A stretch of 10,237 nucleotides of DNA from Scatavimonas merdipullorum (GTDB lineage: Bacteria > Bacillota > Clostridia > Oscillospirales > Acutalibacteraceae), in assembly GCA_018712865.1 (NCBI GenBank), contig DVGH01000057.1, positions 1 through 10,237 of the forward strand, in the 5' to 3' direction. How positions within the stretch are numbered: the stretch's first letter is position 1; each line of letters begins with the position of its first letter. This document shows, piece by piece, positions 1 to 6,506 of the stretch. Below the pieces are notes generated by a model, which was not told where the DNA came from, searched no databases, and saw only the letters and a program-made list of their open reading frames with translations. Both the position numbers and the translations under genes were made by a program.

Positions 1-237
1 TACCAGGAATTTGTACCGATGGAACAGGTGACAGACACGGTGTACAAATACACATTTACAGAGGGCACAAGCGACGGCGCACAGGGCTTTCTGTTTGTAG
101 CAGGCGACACCTGGACGACCAACGACAAGCAAACGGCAGACGTAGCCACAGAGGCCGGGAAGAACTACTACACGGGGCTGCAACAGGGCGGCGACGGCAA
201 GTGGAGCGGCACGTGGGACGTTTATACAGAGGCGTAA
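1..237 (+). CDS. 3' end of a protein with a starch-binding-like (CBM26-type) C-terminal module (partial)
   Basis: The frame is open from base 1 and ends at TAA 235-237, so only the last 78 residues are visible and the start lies outside the window. The fragment is rich in aromatic residues, Gly, Thr and Asp and has no membrane segment. The order of elements is VYKYTF, then GFLFVAGDTW, then NDKQTADV, then NYYTG, then GTWDVY at the end. This pattern (a strand ending in YxYTF, a QTxD motif, a YY pair, a closing GxW) resembles the C-terminal part of CBM25/26 starch-binding modules found in clostridial amylases and surface proteins. That is a resemblance read by eye, not a search result. If correct, the full protein is probably extracellular. 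A 15-bp GC-rich hairpin follows 18 bp after the stop. It could equally be another beta-sandwich module of a surface protein. Confidence 0.6.
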   Translation, partial: YQEFVPMEQVTDTVYKYTFTEGTSDGAQGFLFVAGDTWTTNDKQTADVATEAGKNYYTGLQQGGDGKWSGTWDVYTEA

Positions 238-255
238 GCGCCTAAGACTCCAACG

Positions 256-290
256 CTCTGTCAACCGCCCACCCCGGGCGGTTGACAGAG
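256..290 (+). terminator. GC-rich hairpin after the first gene (possible terminator without U-tract)
   Basis: A perfect 15-bp inverted repeat has arms at 256-270 and 276-290 and a 5-nt loop (ACCCC). It begins 18 bp after the upstream stop codon. The distal arm is followed by GGATTTATAT, not a T-run, so it is not a canonical intrinsic terminator. It may still act as a transcript-end stabiliser or weak terminator. The hairpin itself is certain; its function is inferred from position. Confidence 0.55.
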
Positions 291-388
291 GGATTTATAT
301 GGAAGAGACATCTGAAAATATAGAAAATAAGATAGAAAACAAACATACAAGCTCCCTCCAAATCTTTGCGGGTTTATGCCATTGTTTC

Positions 389-432
389 AACACTGCCGGC
401 GCCTCATGGATGAGGTACCGGCAGTGTTTTTT
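389..432 (+). terminator. Rho-independent terminator
   Basis: An 11-bp perfect stem (389-399 with 418-428, AACACTGCCGG/CCGGCAGTGTT) continues past a C/A mismatch and G-T wobble into an inner CCTCAT/ATGAGG arm. The distal arm runs into six T residues at 427-432. This is a textbook intrinsic terminator on the plus strand. It lies about 150 bp beyond the stop of the first gene, so it may end read-through from that gene or a small unannotated transcript. Confidence 0.85.
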
Positions 433-445
433 AAAAGCCTTTAGG

Positions 446-487
446 CAGATGCGGAGAGCGCAAAGCAGACGGCTACCCGCTATGCTG
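446..487 (+). other. Structured intergenic island between two terminators (candidate small RNA or leader element)
   Basis: This short stretch folds on paper into three stacked helices separated by small internal loops: CAG 446-448 with CTG 485-487, GCGG 451-454 with CCGC 477-480, and AGC 457-459 with GCT 472-474. The apical loop contains GCAAAGC. It follows one intrinsic terminator (389-432) and precedes another (495-536), the geometry expected of a small terminated RNA or a cis-regulatory leader. No matching riboswitch family was recognised and the helices are short, so this is a suggestion only. Confidence 0.25.
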
Positions 488-494
488 AAATGGT

Positions 495-536
495 AAAAAG
501 ACAGTAGACACAAGAACCCATGTCTACTGTCTTTTT
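495..536. terminator. Strong bidirectional Rho-independent terminator
   Basis: A perfect 16-bp inverted repeat has arms at 495-510 and 521-536, with a 10-nt loop (CAAGAACCCA). The plus-strand distal arm ends in CTTTTTATTT. The minus-strand distal arm also ends in five Ts, so it can work in both directions. It isolates the spoIIE promoter region from upstream transcription. Confidence 0.85.
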
Positions 537-555
537 ATTTGAGGGGGGATATCCA

Positions 556-714
556 GTGGGAAAAACAAATTGCTATGATGCAAAGGACGAAAAGCTACGC
601 GTTGTAAAAGAGGCACTGGCAGAAAGAAGCAGCAGCTGCCATACGCCATATTTAGAAAGATGGATTTGTATAAAGTTTGTATTTTGTGAAAAACAAAAAT
701 TTTTGCCGTTTTAA
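556..714 (+). CDS. Possible small protein, unrecognised (52 codons)
   Basis: A GTG at 556 lies 7 nt after a GAGGGGGG ribosome-binding-like sequence (541-548) and opens a frame to TAA 712-714. The first half looks protein-like and helical (DAKDEKLRVVKEALAER). The second half (LERWICIKFVFCEKQKFLPF) is AT-driven and rich in Cys and Phe. It may be a remnant of a longer gene or a chance ORF. It sits directly after the strong terminator at 495-536 with no clear promoter between. No family was recognised. Its existence as a gene is doubtful. Confidence 0.2.
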   Translation: MGKTNCYDAKDEKLRVVKEALAERSSSCHTPYLERWICIKFVFCEKQKFLPF

Positions 715-810
715 AAAAACGGAAAGCGGGTTACACAAAAGGAGGTTTTCTGCCAAATTGAAAGCTGCGGTATGCCCTTTTTCCAAAAAGTTGTAAAATA
801 GGAAACGGCG

Positions 811-845
811 TTGCGACAAAATCTTTTTGAGGCTTGTCCTATAAT
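811..845 (+). promoter_or_regulatory. Probable spoIIE promoter with an overlapping Spo0A box
   Basis: A perfect -10 hexamer TATAAT is at 840-845, 32 bp before the spoIIE ATG. No good -35 lies at 17 bp. A weak -35 GCGACA at 813-818 (4/6) lies 21 bp upstream. It coincides with TGCGACA (812-818), which differs by one base from the reverse-complement Spo0A box TTCGACA. Bacillus spoIIE and spoIIG promoters are known for sigma-A hexamers spaced 21-22 bp apart with 0A boxes overlapping the -35. The arrangement here is the same, so activation by phosphorylated Spo0A is the likely control. Confidence 0.6.
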
Positions 846-877
846 CATTTATACTACATAAACAGAAGGTGAAGCGT

Positions 878-3205
878 ATGAAGTCGGGTCGTACCGCTGC
901 TGCAAAGGGATTTTTTGTCGACACCATGTCGTCAAAAACCGTACGCGGCTTTGCCATGCAGGCCGTCTATTTTTTTGCCGGAATGTTGGTTTCCGGCGGT
1001 GCGGTGTTTGGAAGTTATGCGCCGTTTGGCGCATCTATGACAGCAGCAGTACCGTTTAAAAATTTGCTTTCATCCATTGCAGGTGTGTCGCTGGGATATA
1101 TTCTGTTTACGCCGGGCGGCAGTTTCCGGTATGTTGCCACTGTGCTGGCTATTGGCGCCATACGCTGGACGCTCAGCGACTTGAAAAAAATTAACGCAAG
1201 CCGCTTTTTTGCCCCGGTGGTCGCGTTTATCCCCATGCTGGCAACAGGGCTTGTCCTTGCGGCAGTTGGGGACTTTGCCGGAAGCCTTGTTGCCATGTGT
1301 GTAATTGAAGCGCTGCTGGCTGCGGTGGGCGGATATTTTTTCAGCAGAAGTATTGCGTTGTCCACCGGTACGCGTGGGATCACAACCTTTAACCAGCAGG
1401 AGATTGCATGCATTGTTATGACGGCGTGCATTTTGTTGCTTGCCTTTTCGGGGATATCGGTAGCGGGCATATCGTTGGGACGGGTGCTGGCTGTGCTTGC
1501 AATTTTGTTTTGCGCACGTTATGGCGCGGTGGCCGGCGGCTGTATATCCGGCGTTGCAACGGGCGTTATTTTCAGTATGGCAGACAGTTCGCTGAGCTTT
1601 GTTGCAGGCTCTTATGCTTTTGGCGGTTTAATGGCCGGATTATTTGCGCCTACGGGAAAGATCGGGACGATCCTTGCCTTTTTGGCGTGCAATACGGTTA
1701 TGGCCTTTCAGTCTGAAAGCACCAGCTTGATTTTAACGTCTGTTTATGAAACGCTGATTGCGTCGTTTGTATTTTTTGTGCTTCCAAAGGACCTGGGCAA
1801 CCAGCTTTCGTCCGTGTTTTCGCCGCCTGTTGATAAGGCACGCGCGGAAGGGCTGCGCAGAAACGTGATTATGCGGCTGGATTTTGCGGCAAAAGCGTTA
1901 AGCGACGTTTCTGCTGCGGTGGACAACGTGGCAAAAAAAATGAAGGAAATTTTTTCAAGCGATGTTTCCTCCATTTATGCAAAGGCAACGGAAGAAACCT
2001 GCTCTCACTGCGGGCTGCGCGTGTATTGCTGGGAAAAGCAAAGGGAAGCAAGCTTAAATGATTTTAACAATCTGACAGAGCTGCTGCGAAAAAAGGGAAG
2101 GATTGAAGAAAAGGATTTTTCTGCGCGTTTTGCAAAAAAATGCTGCAAAGCAAAGGAAATGGCGGCAGCGATCAACAAAAATTACGATGCATATACGGCT
2201 TGCCTGTCGGCGGAACGCAGAGTGGGGGAGATTCGCTCTGTGGTAGCGGGGCAATTTTCCGGATTGAGCGAAATATTGGAAGAAATGGCGGAGGAATTTG
2301 AAAACTATGAACGGTTTGATATGGCGGCGGCGGAGCGCGTAAGCACGGCGGTGAAGCTGTTTGGAATTACACCGATCGATGTAAGCTGCCGGATCGACCG
2401 GTTTGGCAGAATGACGGTTGAAATAGAGACAGTGGACACAAACCGCAACCATGTTAAAAAGCCGCAGTTGCTCAAAGAAATTTCAAAGGCTTGCGGCCGC
2501 AGGCTGGACACACCGTGTTTAAGCCTTGCGCCAAACCGGTGCAGAATGCAGATGAGCGAGCGGCCCTGCTTTGACACCCAGATTGGGAGCGCGCAGCACA
2601 TAAGCGGAAACGGCCAGCTGTGCGGCGACAGCTATAATTACTTTAACGACGGTATGGGCAGGCTGATTGCCGTGATCAGCGACGGAATGGGAACCGGCGG
2701 AAGAGCGGCGGTGGACGGAAGCATGGCCGAAAGTATTATGACAAAGCTTACAAAGGCGGGGCTTGGTTTTGACTGCGCGTTGCGGGTGGTCAATTCCGCG
2801 TTGATGGTAAAATCGGGGGATGAATCGCTTGCCACGCTGGACGTTGTGTGTATTGACTTGTTTACCGGGCATGCAGAGATTATGAAAGCCGGCGCGCCGC
2901 TGTCCATTATAAAAAAGAACGGAAAAACATACCGCTGCAATGGCGCGTCGCTTCCGGCAGGGATTTTGACCGACATACGGTTTTCGCACGACAGCGCAAA
3001 GCTGGGGTTAAACGACTGGCTGTGCATGGTATCTGACGGGGCGATCGCAACCGGGGATATGTGGTTGGAAAGCCTGATACAAGACTGGAAGGATGGCAGT
3101 GCGCAGGAGCTTGCCAAGGCAATTGTAACAGAGGCAAGAAACCGGCGCACAGACGGCTATGACGACGATATTACGGCGGTTGCGATTCGTTTAATGCGCA
3201 ATTAA
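878..3205 (+). CDS. spoIIE: Stage II sporulation protein E, PP2C-type serine phosphatase
   Basis: SpoIIE sits at the asymmetric division septum of sporulating cells and dephosphorylates the anti-anti-sigma factor SpoIIAA, releasing sigma-F in the forespore. From ATG 878 the protein has 775 residues (Bacillus SpoIIE is about 827). Residues about 20-325 are a run of hydrophobic segments forming the multi-spanning N-terminal domain. A central regulatory region follows, with a Cys cluster CSHCGLRVYC (375-384) and a Cys pair at 422-423. The C-terminal PP2C domain shows ISDGMGTGG (Asp602), SLATLDVVCIDLFTG, a KAGAP motif, MVSDGA (Asp720) and YDDDITAV (Asp762-764). These acidic residues match the metal-binding positions of the family. 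ATG 878 is preferred over the in-frame GTG at 869 because AGAAGG (864-869) is 8 nt before the ATG and overlaps the GTG. The gene is monocistronic, with its own promoter and a terminator right after the stop. Confidence 0.97.
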   Translation: MKSGRTAAAKGFFVDTMSSKTVRGFAMQAVYFFAGMLVSGGAVFGSYAPFGASMTAAVPFKNLLSSIAGVSLGYILFTPGGSFRYVATVLAIGAIRWTLSDLKKINASRFFAPVVAFIPMLATGLVLAAVGDFAGSLVAMCVIEALLAAVGGYFFSRSIALSTGTRGITTFNQQEIACIVMTACILLLAFSGISVAGISLGRVLAVLAILFCARYGAVAGGCISGVATGVIFSMADSSLSFVAGSYAFGGLMAGLFAPTGKIGTILAFLACNTVMAFQSESTSLILTSVYETLIASFVFFVLPKDLGNQLSSVFSPPVDKARAEGLRRNVIMRLDFAAKALSDVSAAVDNVAKKMKEIFSSDVSSIYAKATEETCSHCGLRVYCWEKQREASLNDFNNLTELLRKKGRIEEKDFSARFAKKCCKAKEMAAAINKNYDAYTACLSAERRVGEIRSVVAGQFSGLSEILEEMAEEFENYERFDMAAAERVSTAVKLFGITPIDVSCRIDRFGRMTVEIETVDTNRNHVKKPQLLKEISKACGRRLDTPCLSLAPNRCRMQMSERPCFDTQIGSAQHISGNGQLCGDSYNYFNDGMGRLIAVISDGMGTGGRAAVDGSMAESIMTKLTKAGLGFDCALRVVNSALMVKSGDESLATLDVVCIDLFTGHAEIMKAGAPLSIIKKNGKTYRCNGASLPAGILTDIRFSHDSAKLGLNDWLCMVSDGAIATGDMWLESLIQDWKDGSAQELAKAIVTEARNRRTDGYDDDITAVAIRLMRN

Positions 3206-3233
3206 AAAAGAGGTGCATACCTGCACCTCTTTT
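3206..3233. terminator. Bidirectional terminator between convergent genes
   Basis: A perfect 12-bp stem (3206-3217 with 3222-3233, AAAAGAGGTGCA/TGCACCTCTTTT) closes a TACC loop immediately after the spoIIE stop codon. It ends in a T-run on either strand. It serves spoIIE on the plus strand and the lipid kinase on the minus strand, overlapping the latter's stop codon (3232-3234) by two bases. Confidence 0.9.
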
Positions 3234-4146
3234 AATCAAACAGACTAGGCTGGTCCCTGGTAATAATCGTAAACGCCTTGTTCAGGTTTTGAATGGTCAC
3301 CGTTTTGTGAAGGCCTCCGTTTTCTCCATCCAGTGTCCAACCGACCGGTTCGTCACTTTCAAAAGTAACCGATGCGGATTTGAATATTGTACAATACGGA
3401 GAAGAAGGGTTGCGCCGCATAAAGTCAGAAATAATATTTTGCAGTTCTATAGCGTTGTTGGGGTTTTTAACCAAAATAACTTCAAACAGACCGTCGTTGA
3501 GCTTTGCGTCAAGCTGCCCCTTACTTTTAAAACCGCCGACCGAACGCGTGTTGGAGACCATGCCTAAAATAAAATCGCCTTCTATCTGCATTTGTCCGGA
3601 GTTAACGCGCAAATGCGTGCTGCGTATTCCAGGCAGGCGCTTAATGCCTTCCAGCAAATAGGCCGCGTGCCCAAAAATATTTTTAAATTTTTGCGGTGTG
3701 TCATAAGAGACCTGCGTAAATGCGCCAAAGGCCGCAATATAGACAAAATAATTGTCGTTAAAGCGCCCGGCGTCGCATAAAAACGGATGCCCCTCCAGAA
3801 TATTCATTGCCGCCTTGGACATGTTTTTTGGAATATGAAGCGTCGCGGCATAATCGTTTGTACAGCCGGCAGGGATATAGCCAAGCGGTGTCCTCTGCGC
3901 AGGGGGAAGGGAAAGCAGGCCCTTTACGCTTTCGTTGAGTGTACCGTCGCCGCCACAAACCACAAGCGTATCATATGCAGGGGCCTTTTCCCGGACGGTT
4001 TCCAGCGCGTCCAGCGGCTTTTGCGTTGGCCGAACGGTTACATCGTAGCCGCCCTTTACGAAGGCATCAATAATAGAGGATAAATGGTTTTTGATCTGTG
4101 CTTTTCCGGAAAACGGATTGTAAATAAACAGCATCTTTTGGTTCAT
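3232..4146 (-). CDS. Diacylglycerol kinase-family lipid kinase (DgkB/YegS type)
   Basis: This is a soluble or membrane-associated lipid kinase that would transfer phosphate from ATP to diacylglycerol or a related lipid, giving phosphatidic acid for return to phospholipid synthesis. The 304-residue length is typical. The visible landmarks follow the DAGK catalytic family in order: NPFSGK (10-15), the nucleotide-binding GGDGTLNE (65-72), IPAGCTNDYA (91-100), KLNDGLFEV (215-223) and LDGE (272-275), where the Asp matches the catalytic base position in DgkB. The ATG follows AAAGAGG with a 7-nt gap. The gene is last in a three-gene run after a flippase-like protein and a GT2 glycosyltransferase, 27 bp after the GT2 stop. 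Its exact substrate cannot be read from sequence. YegS-like lipid kinases and the sphingosine kinase relatives share the same motifs. Confidence 0.92.
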   Translation of the reverse strand: MNQKMLFIYNPFSGKAQIKNHLSSIIDAFVKGGYDVTVRPTQKPLDALETVREKAPAYDTLVVCGGDGTLNESVKGLLSLPPAQRTPLGYIPAGCTNDYAATLHIPKNMSKAAMNILEGHPFLCDAGRFNDNYFVYIAAFGAFTQVSYDTPQKFKNIFGHAAYLLEGIKRLPGIRSTHLRVNSGQMQIEGDFILGMVSNTRSVGGFKSKGQLDAKLNDGLFEVILVKNPNNAIELQNIISDFMRRNPSSPYCTIFKSASVTFESDEPVGWTLDGENGGLHKTVTIQNLNKAFTIITRDQPSLFD

Positions 4147-4153
4147 AGCAAAA

Positions 4154-4171
4154 CCTCTTTAAATAAAAGAG
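4154..4171 (-). promoter_or_regulatory. Hairpin that includes the lipid kinase ribosome binding site
   Basis: On the minus strand CTCTTT (4166-4171), loop TATTT, and AAAGAG (4155-4160) form a 6-bp stem. The second arm is most of the Shine-Dalgarno sequence AAAGAGG of the lipid kinase gene. The stem is AT-rich and weak. It could modestly limit initiation unless ribosomes finishing the GT2 gene (stop at 4174-4176) open it. Confidence 0.3.
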
Positions 4172-4173
4172 TT

Positions 4174-5163
4174 TTATTTTCTGGCGTCGGGTGCACGCAT
4201 TTTATGCGGAAGCTGTGGTAAAACCTCTTTGCATGGGGTATATTTGCCAGAAATGAAGTGTGCGACAGATTTGGTCGCGCAGGCAATGTTGGTAAAAAGG
4301 CCGTTGAAGTTTTTTAGGTCGATATGCGTTTTTAAAATATTGGCGCTGTTTGCAAAAAACATGGCAAACGCAAGCCGCCAGTGACTGACCCTATATTCTT
4401 TATAATTGCCGTTTTTTTCAAAAAAGTTCCGTAAAACGCCCAACGATAAAATATAATCGTTAAGTTTTTCAAAATTCAGTACGGAAACGATGCTGTTCTG
4501 CCTTTTCGTATAATAGTATAGGCAATGGTCTATAACAACCACCTTGTTTGCATAATATAAAAGCCGCGCTGTGGTGGCGATATCTTCAAAATACATTTCA
4601 GGAAAGAGAATTTCGCCTTCCTGTCCCTTAAAAAACAATGACCTGTGCCAGAGCTTATTCCACAGGTAGGAACGGCTGCGAAAGTCTGCGATCGTGAGCT
4701 TGACAATCTTTTTGGTAGTATGTACACCCTCCATGGGTTTTCTTAACATAATCGTATGATGCGTACCGCGCTGCTGGTTATACAACGCATAATTACAGCA
4801 GGAAACGTCTGCATTATGCTCTTTTGCAGCGTAATACAGCCTTTTAAGATAATTGGGGTCGATATAGTCGTCGCTATCTACAAAAGCTATGTACTCGCCG
4901 CGCGCTTGCTTTATGCCGGTGTTGCGCGCATGGGAAACTCCCTTTGTTTTATTTTTTACAAGATGAAACTTGTAAAACGAAGAGGCAAAATCCTGCGCAA
5001 TCAACAGGCTTTTGTCGGTTGACCCGTCGTCGATCATGATAACCTCGAAATCACGGAAGGTTTGACAAGCAATAGAAGCAAGACACCGGTACAAATAATT
5101 ATCCACATTATAGATGGGTACAATCACGCTGATCTGCGGTTTATCGTTCACTGTATACAGCAT
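4174..5163 (-). CDS. Family 2 glycosyltransferase (GT-A fold)
   Basis: This enzyme transfers a sugar from a nucleotide sugar to an envelope acceptor that the sequence does not identify. The 329-residue protein has an N-terminal GT-A domain with ISVIVPIYN (11-19), the nucleotide-binding DDGSTDKS (45-52), GVSHARNTG (75-83) and the metal-binding DSDD (96-99). WNKLW (168-172) and FEDIATT (192-198) follow, the latter giving the ED acidic pair typical of GT2 enzymes acting on cell-wall or capsular glycans. No clear membrane span is seen, so it is probably cytosolic at the membrane face. The start is ambiguous. The ATG at 5163 abuts AAAAAGGA with no spacing, while GTG at 5151 lies 12 nt from it and gives the more usual N-terminus NDKPQISVIVPIYN. 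It lies 59 bp after the flippase-like gene and shares its promoter. Confidence 0.92.
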   Translation of the reverse strand: MLYTVNDKPQISVIVPIYNVDNYLYRCLASIACQTFRDFEVIMIDDGSTDKSLLIAQDFASSFYKFHLVKNKTKGVSHARNTGIKQARGEYIAFVDSDDYIDPNYLKRLYYAAKEHNADVSCCNYALYNQQRGTHHTIMLRKPMEGVHTTKKIVKLTIADFRSRSYLWNKLWHRSLFFKGQEGEILFPEMYFEDIATTARLLYYANKVVVIDHCLYYYTKRQNSIVSVLNFEKLNDYILSLGVLRNFFEKNGNYKEYRVSHWRLAFAMFFANSANILKTHIDLKNFNGLFTNIACATKSVAHFISGKYTPCKEVLPQLPHKMRAPDARK

Positions 5164-5222
5164 TCCTTTTTCTGTTTATTCTAAGACCTTTAAGACGGCA
5201 GATAAGAAAGAAGGGCTAAGGC

Positions 5223-6335
5223 TTAAGAGTCTTGTTCTTTGCGGTTTAAGGTTTCATCCTGCTCCTGTATCATGCGCTCTTCCAGGTCTTTTTCGTGTTC
5301 TTTTTTGTCCTTTGTAAAGTAGGAAAACGGAAGAGACAGTAAAATCGTACCGTAATAGGTGATGATCCGCCAGACAAGAATGGCAGATTTAATGGTTTCC
5401 GCTGTAAAAAACACACCAAAGAAAGCAGAAAATCCCAATTCTGCCGCACCGGATGCACCGGGCAGCGGCATAAGGCTGGAGGCAACGTTGACAAATGCCT
5501 GGCAGCAAATCATATCGACAGGTGAAGCTTCGCTTAAACCAAACGCACGATAAATAAAATATGGAACAGACAAAATTGCCGTAAGCTGCAGGATAACCAG
5601 AAGAAAAGAAGAAACCATCAGGCGGGATTCTTTCAATAATTCCTTATTGCTTTGATGGAACATGTTAATCTGGCGCTCCAGAGAGGCAATTTTCTGGTCT
5701 GCTTTTTTATATTTAAATTTTTTAAACAGCTTGGCAAGAAAATTGACAAATTTCGTCGATAAATAACGGTTAAAACAAATGACGATCAAAGCGAAGGTTA
5801 CAATCAGCTGGGAAGCAAAGCCGATTAAAACAAAAATCCACATACCCGGCGTGTCCAGATTTTCGATAAAAAAATCAAACCGTAAGGCAATGGCCAGGAT
5901 GCTATACGCAGTGGACGTCAATTGGTAAACAATAAATTTTTGCATCATGGTGGAGGTGCCATAGCCGGCGTTGATTCCCATTTTGGTCATTAAATAAACC
6001 TGCATGGGCTGCCCGCCGGTGGAAGAGGGGGTAATCGCGCTGAAAAACTGCCCGACAAGGCAGACCTTTACGGCATCCCAGAGAGAAAAATGTTTATAAC
6101 GCAAATGGACAAAGTTATAGGTAACAAACGTGTCCATCAATAAATTAAAAAGCTGCGCGAAAACAGCCATGGAAATCCAGAACAAACTAATGGTCTGTGA
6201 AGAACGCAGTAAATCCATAAGCCCGTTTTCTGACAGAAAAAAATAAGCGACAAGGCAGATGGAAAACACAATAACGAATATATTGATAATAAGCCTGCCG
6301 CTTATTTTGCGGCGCTTCTTTACGCTACTGGACAA
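5223..6335 (-). CDS. Flippase-like membrane protein (UPF0104 / LPG synthase TM-domain family)
   Basis: A 370-residue polytopic membrane protein of the lysylphosphatidylglycerol-synthase transmembrane family (the membrane half of MprF, and YbhN/AglD-like proteins), thought to move or present lipids. It lacks the C-terminal aminoacyl-transfer domain of MprF, so lysyl-lipid synthesis is not expected. About eight hydrophobic segments alternate with basic loops. Family signatures are the polar ITPSSTGGQPMQVYLM stretch (101-116) and PLPGASGAAELGFSAFF (290-306). A basic, possibly coiled cytoplasmic loop lies at about 203-237, and the tail is highly charged (about 342-370). It starts with TTG at 6335, 7 nt after GGGAGG (6343-6348). 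No ATG gives a better fit. It is first in the unit with GT2 and lipid kinase, suggesting a shared role in envelope glycolipid handling (inference). Confidence 0.9.
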   Translation of the reverse strand: MSSSVKKRRKISGRLIINIFVIVFSICLVAYFFLSENGLMDLLRSSQTISLFWISMAVFAQLFNLLMDTFVTYNFVHLRYKHFSLWDAVKVCLVGQFFSAITPSSTGGQPMQVYLMTKMGINAGYGTSTMMQKFIVYQLTSTAYSILAIALRFDFFIENLDTPGMWIFVLIGFASQLIVTFALIVICFNRYLSTKFVNFLAKLFKKFKYKKADQKIASLERQINMFHQSNKELLKESRLMVSSFLLVILQLTAILSVPYFIYRAFGLSEASPVDMICCQAFVNVASSLMPLPGASGAAELGFSAFFGVFFTAETIKSAILVWRIITYYGTILLSLPFSYFTKDKKEHEKDLEERMIQEQDETLNRKEQDS

Positions 6336-6413
6336 AACAAAGCCTCCCTGCAGACTGCCGCCTGCGCAGAATAGTAATATGGGCCATTCTATGTTTTACA
6401 CACAGATAACATA

Positions 6414-6441
6414 ATTATAGCATCTGTTTTGAAAAAAGCAA
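6414..6441 (-). promoter_or_regulatory. Sigma-A-like promoter of the flippase-GT2-lipid kinase unit
   Basis: On the minus strand a perfect TATAAT (6414-6419) with an extended TGC before it lies 16 bp from a weak -35 TTGCTT (6436-6441). Predicted transcription starts near 6407, leaving an approximately 70-nt leader before the TTG start at 6335. The extended -10 compensates for the poor -35. Confidence 0.65.
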
Positions 6442-6485
6442 GAAATATGACATCAATACAATGTTTTATAACAGAAATATATCCG

Positions 6486-6506
6486 GCGCAGTCAACAAGT
6501 ATGCGC
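6486..6506 (-). terminator. Weak hairpin directly after the serpin stop codon
   Basis: GCGCA/TGCGC arms (6502-6506 and 6486-6490) with an 11-nt loop begin right after the serpin TGA. The following minus-strand sequence is CGGATATATTTCTG, which is only mildly T-rich. It is a poor terminator at best, so some read-through into the next unit is likely. Confidence 0.3.

Noticed and set aside
282..300. Perfect -35-like TTGACA inside the first hairpin.
   Set aside because: No -10 hexamer lies about 17 bp downstream, and the hexamer is simply part of the inverted repeat.
446..490. Resemblance to the core of a cyclic-di-GMP-I (GEMM) riboswitch (CGCAAAGC followed by GGCTA and TATG).
   Set aside because: The paired 5' and 3' strands of the family (GGCAAAC-type hairpin and the GCCGGGUUGCC-type end) are not present, and the second hairpin would be too short. 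Only a few short words match.
869..877. GTG at 869 as the spoIIE start.
   Set aside because: It overlaps the ribosome binding site AGAAGG, which is correctly spaced for the ATG at 878.
2638..3150. Long open frame of 170 codons on the minus strand within spoIIE.
   Set aside because: It lies opposite the well-conserved PP2C domain, has no ribosome binding site or recognisable domain, and has the composition of an antisense shadow.
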